Source of the DNA: Gymnogyps californianus
Taxonomy: Eukaryota; Chordata; Aves; Accipitriformes; Cathartidae
DNA: 64,000 nucleotides
NCBI RefSeq assembly: GCF_018139145.2
Contig: NC_059485.1
Coordinates: 18,723,698-18,787,697 of the forward strand
Direction: 5' to 3'
The notes below the pieces were generated by a model. That model did not search any database, was not told the origin of the DNA, and saw nothing but the letters and a program-made list of their open reading frames with translations. Both the position numbers and the translations under genes were made by a program. Shown here piece by piece: positions 55,660 through 64,000 of the stretch. The stretch's first letter is position 1. Every line of letters begins with the position of its first letter.

Positions 55660-55669
55660 CCCCGGCGCC

Positions 55670-56570
55670 ACCCGCCGTGAGCATCCCGCTATGTTGGGCA
55701 CGGCCTGCCCCTCCGCGTCCCTTGGTGGCAGGAGCCCTTCTGCGCTCAGCAAGCACGTGCCACGAACTGGGGCCTTGGAGCAGGGCGGGGGGCCAGCCTC
55801 TGCCATGGGTGCCTCCGGGACAAGGCGTGTTGGGGGAGAGACTTGAGCGTATGTGGGTGTATATGGCCCTGTCGGGACAGCGGGGCAAGGCACGGCGCTG
55901 CATGCGTGCTCTCTGTGCGTGTCATGCATGCACCCTGCCTTGCACCCAAAGCGGGGTCTGTGGGATGCCTGTCGCCCCCAGGCTCCCCGCGGGGAGGCTC
56001 AGCCTGGCTGGGGTCTCCCAGGGGACCCTGGCGCTCCGGCAGCCCGGGTTGGGATGCTGTCAGACTTTTACTAGACCGTGCTGTCGGTGGAGTTGGCAGT
56101 GCATGGGAACCTGAGTGTGCATCAGGCTGTCTCTGCTTCCCAGGCTTGCATGTGCTTGGGGTCTGATGTCGTTTTTCTTGGCAGAAGAATTTCGTGGTCC
56201 TGCCCCCAGGGAGTGGCTGTGGGCCTCGGGCTCGGTCCCCTGCCCTGCCCGAGAGTCTCTGCAGGCGGTGGTGGCTCGGTCCCTCTGCCAACCCTGCACT
56301 TTGTCACCTTTCCAGCTCGGCAGGCTCAAGAGGACACAAGTTGCCTCCTGACACAAGGTGCCACGCTTCTGCAAGTGATGGGAGAGACAGACATGCCTGA
56401 ATACATTGGGTTCAGACCTAAAGCATCCCCACGCCTCTGCTTTGACTCTTTATTTTTGCATCCATGGCTGCTGTGGGCTCTGCCTATGGCGTGTTTGGTG
56501 GCTGGAGGTCCTAGCTGCCTGCCCCGTCCAGCCAGCCCGCACATACCCTCCGGGCAGCAAAAAGCATAGG
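55670..56570. other. No gene recognised
   Basis: GC-rich non-coding DNA. The 247-codon plus frame (55371-56114) crosses the CpG patch and the microsatellite and shows no domain. Confidence 0.55.
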
Positions 56571-56662
56571 CACATGCCTTTTCCTGCTCACCACACGTCT
56601 TCATCAATGATACTTGCTTGGCAAAGGGTTAAAGAAATACATCTGTCTTTTGTGTCTTGCAG

Positions 56663-56703
56663 AGCCTGGGATCAGCGGACAAGAAGGACTTTTACCAGCC
56701 AAA
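56663..56703 (+). CDS. Best candidate exon, 41 nt, gene unknown
   Basis: A pyrimidine-rich tract ending in TTTGTGTCTTGCAG (to 56662) is a strong acceptor, and AAA/GTAAGT at 56701-56709 is a strong donor. The 41 nt between read openly as SLGSADKKDFYQP plus two bases of a next codon, in one of three open phases. The peptide is hydrophilic and protein-like, but I cannot match it to a gene. Because 41 is not a multiple of three, inclusion as a cassette would shift the frame unless it is constitutive. AT-richer, motif-dense sequence directly downstream could be the conserved intronic flank of a regulated exon. Direction agrees with the apparent plus-strand G/T excess. Confidence 0.3.
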
Positions 56704-56709
56704 GTAAGT

Positions 56710-56930
56710 GCCGGTAGCCGTGGTGAGTAATTGCATGGAAATTCCCGGTTGGTCCATATTACCGAAGCAGCTCTGTGGCTTGCTAAGATTAGACATTTCA
56801 ATGTACAAGAATAGCTGCTGCAATTACACAAGTGAGGTTAACAGTGGAAGGGCTGTCAATCATTTTGGCTTCAGGGCATATGCAAATCATTAAATCAGGT
56901 CAGAAGGAATCACGACAGCTTGACTGAGCC
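56710..56930. promoter_or_regulatory. Candidate conserved intronic element next to the exon candidate
   Basis: The block contains AATTGCATGGAAATTCCCGG (56729-56748), an AAGATTAGACATTTCAATG stretch near 56786, CTGCAATTACACAAGTGAGG near 56818 and CATATGCAAATCATTAAATC (56877-56896), an octamer next to a homeodomain core. No repeat family is recognised. It could be splicing-regulatory or an enhancer; conservation is inferred. Confidence 0.35.
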
Positions 56931-56939
56931 TGAGGGACA

Positions 56940-59900
56940 GAGCCGGGACCTGGTGGCTGGGAGCAGGGGATGCAGGGGTGACCTTTCCCACCTCTGGCTC
57001 CCTCTGCTCCGGGTTTGCACAGCTGAGCTGCTTAGGAAAATTGAAGGGTTTAGTTCTGTGTCGCAGCCGGCTGATCTTGAAGCATGTCTTCTGCAACCTG
57101 TGCTTTGACGTTGATGCCTGTCCTCTTCCATCCGTTGTGTTTTGTAAAACACGGTGAACCGCAGGGGTGAGAGGAAAGGAAGAGGCTCTCTGGAGCCACC
57201 ATATTCATGAACACAAACAAAGGATCTGCAAATCACCCCACTAACATAAGCAGTTGGTTACTTAGCGCGTGCCCTTGGCCATGGCTCTGAGCTGGCTGCG
57301 ACAGTCCATAAGCGAGCGAGAGCGGAGCACTTAGAGCTGTCAACCTCTGAGACCTGTATTAAAATGCAAGCAAAGCTTGCTCTCGCAGGCCAGTTGCACC
57401 CAGCATTTGCAGAGCCTCGCCGCAGCATGGCACCTTCGAGGCAAGAAGGTTGTCTCTTTGCTGGAAGGATGTGTCTGATACCGTCATTACTTGGATAATG
57501 GCAAACTCTATTAAAAGCTATGCTGAGAGGTTCGGTTCTGGCCCTGACCACTAAGCAGTTGTGTATTGTGCTGCTGAGCACGTTGCATGTGGGACCTTGT
57601 GTTGCTCCTGCTCTGTTTGGGGAAGCGAACATCTTTATGTTATCGCCTTTTTTCTTCTGAAAAAAATGCCATAGGTGGTTTTGAAGTTGTGGAACAGTGC
57701 TCTGACGTGCAGGATTGTCAGAGGAGCGTTTTTTGGAAGATTCAGAAGAATTGGGTTGAGGAAATTTCTCCTCCAAAACTCACTGTCCCTCTGCACTTGC
57801 TCGCTCTTTGCTGCTTTCCAAAACGTTCCTGCAGAGCTGCTTCCCAGCGGTGCCCGAGCACACAGTGAGCACCGAGGCAGCATCCTCGGTCCAAGTTACT
57901 CTTAGCATCAGAGGAGGCATGTCCAAGGTGCTCCAGGGATGGCAGGCTGTGTCACGGAGTGCCTTACGGAGCTGCCTGCTCGCTGTCTGTGATGGGGAGC
58001 GCAAGTGTCGGGTGCGTGTGTGTTCTTCAGTTATCTGCTGGTTCCTCATCCTTTATGAGTTTTTAAAACTCAGCACTAGTCTCCTAGGTCCGTACTGAAA
58101 AGTCTGATTTCAGGGAGCTCCTCTGTCCGCTCACCCCGAGGCAGCGCTGATCATCGGCTTTCCAAGACCGTTGGCAGCTAAAGACTTGTGAAAATACAGC
58201 CAGAGCCATTTCCCAGGCTGTTTAATCCCGCATGGCTTTCTGGGAGATCAGAGGGATATCCCAGGAGGTTATGGAGTCATCGTGGGCGCAACAACAAAAT
58301 GAACACACATTTGGCAAAGGACTTACAACCGTGCTTTTGTGACTTCTACCAACAGTCGTCCAAGATTTCAGTGCTTCTTACTGTAGTGCTGCTGTGTGCT
58401 TATGTAGAGTGTGTGTTTTGACAAGCAGGCTTAAAAAAGATTGAAGCATCTCTAGTGTCCTTATTCCAGCTGAAGCTTTTGTGAGGCTTTAAGTAAGAGA
58501 TTTGGAGGAAATATGTAAAGAGCTCTTACTCTTCGGTTTTCCATGTGGAGTGGTTTTGGCGGTAGGTAGGAACAATTATAGTGCTACTTCCATAGCTCAT
58601 CTCATCAGAGAAACGAGGGATGTTTCTCTACCTTCATCGGCTTCCATCTCACTGAAGTTGCAGAGCTGTTGGGTCAGAGTGGTGGGTGCTGGTGCAGAAG
58701 GTCTCGTAGATACAGGGTGTCTTATTGGTGCTGTCTTGTTCCTCTGTGCCACGAGGCTACAGGACGTCCATGGTTTGGCCAAGCGGCTTGTGATATCAGC
58801 TATGACTTGGCTAATCATAATATTATGACTTTGGTTAATGCCCATCCTATTTACGTTCCTCAGTGGCTGTTTTGGGGTCGCAACTGGTAGAGTTTGTGGC
58901 CGTGATGTTGCCTGGTACCACTGCGCCCATCCGATTCGGCTTTTTGATCCACTGGCTGATGCCAGCAGTGTTGCTGTTGCAGGCAGACCTGCTCTTGCTG
59001 CCGCATCCCGTCTGCAAGGCTTGGCCAGGCGCCTTACAGAGCCCTCAGCCTCTGGCAGGAGTGGAGCTGGGCTTCCTCAGCAGAGAAGGATCGCCAGCAG
59101 CTGCCAGAGGTCTGGTGGACCTGCCGAGGGCTCGGGGGAGCTCAGCACTTCTGCAGCAGCTCCGCAGACGTGTTCCCCGAGTCCTGGGCAAGGCAGTGGC
59201 GAGGAGCCGGAGCATGGGAAGCAGCTGGTTCCCGAAGCGGAGCTGAGCTGAGCCGTGGTGTTTCATGAACACATCTGTGCGACAAGGCTGGTGATCTGAG
59301 AGAAGTCTGACAGCGGATGGCTTGGTCCTCCAGCCCCCATGTGCCAGAGCAAACCTGACTGTGCCTCTGCTTTTCCTTTTCTGCGCTTCAGAGGCAGCAG
59401 TTCACCCTGCCGACCAAACCCCCCGCTCTGCGGGAGCGGGGTCAGAGCATCCCTGCTCTTGGGTCGGTGGTTTTGGGCTCTCACAGCAGATGTAGGTTAT
59501 AGAAAAAAAAAGGAAAGACACACGTGCCAGAAATGTGAGCAGCAGGTTTTATCACCGCTTGTCCTGGGAGTGAATCTTGCTCCATTCCTGCCATGTTCAG
59601 AAGCTTTCTCTGATCAGGTTTCCCCCTGGACATCAGGTACGCCGTCAGCTGAGTTTCCTTGTGTTACCCTGATTGACTCCTTTCCTTCCTTTGTTGCCTC
59701 TTCCCTTCAGAAATGGAAATGCTGTCATTATGTTCCCTCACCCCAGTTACCATTGGTCTGTCTCAGCCAGCAGTAGGGTGTCTCCTAAGCACCTGGAATA
59801 GTCCAGTGCTCATCAAGGGTATGGAGATGTGTCTACCCTCACCCAGCAGCCTTTGATGGCCTTTACCCTAGGCTCTTCTCCTCTGCCCCGTCCATCCAAG

Positions 59901-61110
59901 AGGTTTTAAGGTACAGATCTCCTGCTGGGTTTCCCCAAACGTAGTGTGGCAAGCACACGGGAAAGTGCAGTGAAGGTGGACCTCCGCTGCGGGAAGTCAG
60001 AGGTGCCCAGGATGGAGCCACCAGAGCTGAAATGATGTTGCTGCCCACTCTGGGGGAGACACTTTTACTTCCAAGGGTTTCAGTGAGGGTGCTTATGGAT
60101 GTTCCTGTAAGAGCTGGCCCGTGTCAGGAGTTGTGACTCCTGGCTTTTATTGTGTCTGGGAGGTCATGTTCCCTCTTTCCGTGTTAAACGGAAGGATGCA
60201 GCCTGCAGCAAGAAGTCTGGAGCGCTGGAGCATTAATCTTAAAAAAAGTTACATCACTTGAGAACTGAATGGGCTAGAGACCACCTTAGGAAGAACAGGC
60301 ACACAAAGAGCTCCCGTAGCTGAAATCCCTGAGAGAGGAGCCTGGCGTATTGGGAATGGCCACGAGTCCAGCAGTGAGCCAACATCTGCACGGGTTTCCT
60401 CACCTACACCGGCTGTTCCAGCCATCCCGTGTGAACAGGTACAGACGCCTTCCTGTGTTTCCAAAGCAGGTTGTTCAGATGTCAGAACAATATATCCCGA
60501 CCTAATAATTCTCATCTGATGAGATTTGGGCACGTACCTCCCCCATTGCAACCCTGCCTGCAGCCCAGCTCCATCTGGGATCTGGCCAGCATTTGTAGGG
60601 ACCAGGGAAGAAACACCTCGTGGGCTGAGTCCAGCCCCTGAGCTGCTTGCTCCTTTGTCACCCCGATTTTGGAAGCTGCTAATACAGCTGTAATGTTGTT
60701 AGAATGTCCGGGCTTCCAGAGGTCCTTCCAAATTTCTGACAGAGGGCCCTTGACTGCTTTGTCAAGGCAGTTTCCTGAGCAAGGACCTGCTGGCTGAAGA
60801 TGCAGGGACACCATGCTCAGAGACAGGAATAGGCTCTTCTGGGACAGGCGCTTTTGCTTAATAACTCTCCTGGCAGGGCTGGTTGGAAGTGTCTTGACAG
60901 GAACTGAGAAAGGCTGGTGTGTTTGCTAATTCCCCCTGGCATATATTTGCTCTTCAGTGTCAGGCACCAACTGGAACTCAGTTTCTTCAAACCCAGGAAG
61001 AAATTTTGGTAGTAATAACAATCTCAAAACCCCTAGCAAATGCAGACTGAAATACCTGGGTTTAATTAAAGTGTCACTGATTTGCTGCAGGAGCTGCTTG
61101 CGTTCCCTCC
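56940..61110. other. No gene recognised
   Basis: Mixed non-coding DNA. The stretch 58500-58860 has a 108-codon plus frame of moderately hydrophobic composition, with no family resemblance. A tract of A lies near 59500-59511. A possible 'ctcagtttc' SINE word near 60975 is too isolated to call. Confidence 0.55.
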
Positions 61111-61119
61111 CCATGCTGT

Positions 61120-61230
61120 CTCCTCTGCTGAGAGCAATGCTCATCTGTCAAGAGAGTTGTCACTTGGGAGCAGTTAATATTTGCCAGGCACTTTGAGGTG
61201 TCAAGAGAGACACTGCTGTAGCGACACAAA
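61120..61230 (+). mobile_element. Possible MIR-like SINE 3' tail
   Basis: AGTTAATATTTGCCAGGCAC then TTTGAGGTGTCAAGAGA (61171-61207) resembles the sense-strand tail of the same old SINE family ('ttaatgtttgtaaagcgctttgagatcctcggatgaaaggcgct'). It is the opposite orientation to the relic at 28440-28700. Decay is heavy. Confidence 0.4.
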
Positions 61231-61439
61231 ATGCTCTCCATTGATCCGCTCGTTCAGCCCCTTGGGACGATGTGGCCGTGCTGAAGAGACCTGATGTCTC
61301 AGAGCCCATTCTTGCTCCAGCAGAATCCCACAGCCCTTTTATACAGGCACCTCGTGGCTCTGTCTCCATTTCAGATTAAAGACTGCCACCCGCCTTCTGT
61401 GCTTAAGCCTCAGACATGTAAACACACAAGGAACCTTTG

Positions 61440-61805
61440 AAACCACCTTACATAAAGCAGCAGCTCATGTTTGTTTTGCCTTGCAGTCTTCATTACGCCA
61501 AGATGTCTCTGCAGCTAATTTGTTGTCACCCTGCTCTTAAAGCAGAACATTTCATCTCTTAGACTAAAACCTTTTCATGCCAGCACTTAGATGAAAGTGA
61601 GTGTTTTGTTGCTGAATCATTATCTTGTAAAACCGTGGTGTTTTTAAGGATCTAGAAATCAGTATTTACGTCTTGGAAGCATTACAGACCATCATAATAA
61701 GCTAGATGTGTTCCTAAGCTGGGTGTTCATTTCGTTGCCTCCTTAATTCAGCCATTATTGTTATAGTAATGATGATAATAATACACATATATGCTACGTT
61801 TGACT
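61440..61805. promoter_or_regulatory. AT-rich candidate non-coding element
   Basis: The AT-rich stretch begins after an acceptor-like TTTTGCCTTGCAG (to 61486). All three frames after the acceptor meet stops before the donor-like GTGAGT at 61598, so a coding exon is not supported. Motifs include CATAATAAGC, TAATGATGATAATAATAC and several GATA cores. Confidence 0.25.
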
Positions 61806-61809
61806 TCTT

Positions 61810-63355
61810 TTGCGGTGGCTGAGAGTTATTCAGCTGGGATGCTCTTCAAGTAGCTCAGGTTCACCTGGAAAGTGCCAAGCAGTGGGAGGAGGACACACAG
61901 GGAAAGGGGGGAGTAAGAGACAGTGCAGATGATGCAAGGGGAGCAGTGGGGTAGGAGAAGCAATGCCGAGGCCACCTTTCTGTACTGAAGCCATGGGATA
62001 CTCAACGCTGCAAGAAGCTGCCCCAAAAGCACCTTCACAGGGTTGGAGAATGCTTCTCCCAGCTTCGGTTGTAGGAAAGGATGAAGCGCCGTCACCACCA
62101 TCTCTGGCAACGGCGGGATGGCAGAGTGGGGTCGGGGGGAAGAGGGGTGTTGGGCTCTGTGGGGTGGGTGCCCCTCGGACGGGTGCAGGTTGGCAGGTGA
62201 AGGGGAGCAGAGCCCTCCAGAAGGGACCATGGGCATGGGCTCCTAGCTTCCAATCCCAAATCCTGGCTAAGCCAGTTTTCTGAAGGGTCGGGGACTTGAC
62301 TCCTCCACACGCAACGTAATTGAGTAAAGAAGATTATGATGCTGGTCAGCGTATCCTAGCAGCGGGGTCTGAGCCATTGAAACTTTACAGCAAGCTTAAA
62401 AAATATTTCCCCTGGGGTTTGGCCAGTGGATTCAGAGCCTGAGTTCCAGGCAGGTAGAGGGGCTTTAAGGCTCTCTGAGTGTTGGGAAAGGAAGGGAATC
62501 CTGGAAGGGTACTTTGGAGAAATGTCGTGGTTCAACAAATGCCAGTCTGGGGATGGAGAGCAGAGCTGGCCCAGAGAAGACGGGGAGCGGAGGGTTAGCA
62601 GAAATAGGTATGAGCGGTGGGAAGTAGCTCACGGCGTGTCAGAGAGTTGCCTTGGACGTTTGCAGCGGGTGCAGGAGACCGGCTGGTACTCCAGCCTCTG
62701 AACCGTTCTGCAGCTTTCCTTCTGGCCTTCAAAAGGTGTCCCCTGCCCTGTGGTGTGCTGATCTTTTAAGCTAAGGTGGCCCAGTCTCTCCCAGTAGCGC
62801 CCTGAGCCCAGAAAGGCTTCTGGAGACTTGGCTGCTCTGGGGAGGGGGCTTCTGCCCTGGGGGGGCTGGTGCTGCTCCTTGCCCTGATGCTGTTTGGAGG
62901 GCGACAGGTGCTGTGGTGTGCCAGGCTGGGGCTGTGCAGTCCCTCCAGCCCTGGCAGCTCCCCGAGGGGTGCACTTCAGGGCCTTGCGATGGGGCAGGAG
63001 GGTAGTCTACATCTCAAGCCTCTTGGGAATGGTTTTGTCCCCCCAAGAATATTTGCTGTGCTGCTGGGAGTGCCGGCTCCAGCTCCTCTTATCTCTGTGG
63101 CTGTGGAGGGAATGGGACACAGCCTTGATGGGGAGCGGTGCTGGCAGAGATCACTTGGAAGCTCGGAGATCGAGGAGGCAATAGCCCCGCTGATTCGCCC
63201 TGTGGCACCTGGGCTATCTGCCCAGGCTAATATCTCTGTTCGCTTTTGAAGCTGGGAAAGCTGGTGCCGATCTGTGCCCAGTGAAGCGAGCGGGGTCCCG
63301 TGCTGAGGGTCCGGCTGTCCTGCTGCTGCCCCCCTCTCCAAGCAGCCCGGGAGAG
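61810..63355. other. No gene recognised
   Basis: Non-coding, GC-moderate; only overlapping chance frames. Confidence 0.6.
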
Positions 63356-63360
63356 CAGCA

Positions 63361-63426
63361 CTGGGTTATGTGCCTGCTGAAGACCACCGTTTAAGCTGGG
63401 TTATGTCCTGCTGAAGACCACCGTTT
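63361..63426. repeat. Tandem duplication, 35-bp unit
   Basis: CTGGGTTATG..CCTGCTGAAGACCACCGTTT occurs at 63361-63392 and again at 63396-63426, differing by a one-base gap. Confidence 0.9.
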
Positions 63427-63429
63427 TTG

Positions 63430-63880
63430 TAAAGTATGAATGAATACAACGCTTACTCATTTTCTTTTTTATTGCTTGTTGTGTGGGAGTGCTCACCCTG
63501 GGCCCCTATGCCTGCTGGGGCTGGAGGACCGTGGTGGGGTGCTCTACACCCAGATTTATGAGGACAGAGGTGCCCTGGATGGCACTCTGATGGATGCTCC
63601 ATACCCAGAGTTAAATATCTTGGCCCAAGGGAGGTCGGGACAAGGAACCACTTGCTTTCAGTGGTCCCTTGAGCCCAGGGGACAGGAGGAGGAGTTGTTG
63701 GGGCTGGTTGAACCCATGCTGCCCTGCTCTGGGTGCCCAGGCCAGGGGACCGCTGGACCACTCCCTTGCAGCATGCTTGCTCTCCGGCTGGGAACATCCC
63801 TCCCGGACCTGATGGTAGAACAAAGTTTTGGTTTTCGTTGTTTCTGTGCAGCTTTTAATGTGTTAAGTGAGGCTGCGATG
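63430..63880. other. No gene recognised
   Basis: A 147-codon plus frame (63440-63883) overlaps minus-strand frames and has no recognised domain. Confidence 0.55.
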
Positions 63881-63898
63881 TAGGCTCTTACTGTGCCC

Positions 63899-63912
63899 GT
63901 TGTCATAGAAAC
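63899..63912. promoter_or_regulatory. RFX X-box-like site
   Basis: GTTGTCATAGAAAC fits the bipartite RFX X-box pattern (GTTGYC-AT-RGNAAC type) in AT-richer sequence near the window end. A single motif match of this degeneracy can be chance. Confidence 0.25.
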
Positions 63913-64000
63913 TTGAAGGGCTTTTTTCTCCTGTCCCCCCAGCCCCTTTCTTTAAACCAAAGCAGGGTTGGGGGTTTTTTTTACCCCTGTAATTTCAGTT

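Noticed and set aside
58500..58860. 108-codon frame considered as a decayed retroelement or gene fragment
   Set aside because: No reverse transcriptase, integrase or other motif could be found in any phase.
61487..61597. Apparent exon between TTGCCTTGCAG and GTGAGT
   Set aside because: All three frames contain stops within it; only a non-coding exon would be possible, and nothing else supports that.
1..64000. CRISPR arrays, operons, tRNA or rRNA genes, endogenous viral genes
   Set aside because: None seen; the sequence has vertebrate non-coding character throughout.

Overview
The window looks like non-coding DNA of a sauropsid (reptile or bird), most likely a bird. The best single piece of evidence is a 5'-truncated CR1 retrotransposon fragment on the minus strand (about 54583-54815), the dominant interspersed repeat of birds. 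Transposon density is low, GC content looks moderately high, and the remaining repeats are old, decayed relics shared by amniotes: MIR-like SINE tails and palindromic MITEs. A turtle or crocodilian is less likely but not excluded. There is no bacterial or viral gene organisation.

I recognise no complete protein-coding gene. The many open frames of 60-430 codons are low in complexity, overlap on both strands and show no known domain. The most exon-like item is a 41-nt segment at 56663-56703 (+) with strong acceptor and donor sites, beside an AT-richer block that looks evolutionarily constrained. Weaker exon candidates lie at 4671-4738, 20268-20311 and 21681-21736. A visible G/T excess on the plus strand in many stretches, and the fact that nearly all of the longest chance frames are on the minus strand, fit (but do not prove) an intron or introns of a plus-strand gene.

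Layout. 1-12 kb: mostly featureless, with AT-rich candidate regulatory blocks (2.1, 4.2, 7.3, 10.0 and 10.4 kb) and one SINE tail (7.6 kb). 12-28 kb: GC-rich with several CpG-dense patches (12.6, 15.6, 20.5, 21.4 and 27.3 kb), one holding a perfect CRE and a GC box, plus a palindromic MITE (24.8 kb), a perfect hairpin (26.8 kb) and an exact 64-bp tandem duplication (27.06 kb). 28-43 kb: a SINE relic (28.5 kb), a strongly AT-rich block with nested dyads (31.6-32.1 kb), another CRE (36.2 kb), microsatellites, and a 17-bp minisatellite (39.4 kb). 42.9-43.5 kb: decayed ORF2 of an L1-type (not CR1) LINE on the minus strand, unexpected if this is a bird. 46-54 kb: a second MITE (46.5 kb), a candidate conserved block (49.8-50.3 kb), a 12-bp perfect inverted repeat (50.4 kb) and a SINE relic (53.4 kb). 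54-64 kb: the CR1, a CpG-rich patch with an RFX X-box-like motif (55.37 kb), the best exon candidate and its flank, a SINE tail (61.2 kb) and an X-box-like site near the end.

I found no new multi-gene system. The points most worth checking are the L1-type relic, the candidate exon with its flank, the AT-rich dyad block at 31.6-32.1 kb and the RFX-containing CpG patch. Calls of constraint rest on composition and motif content only, because no alignment could be run.
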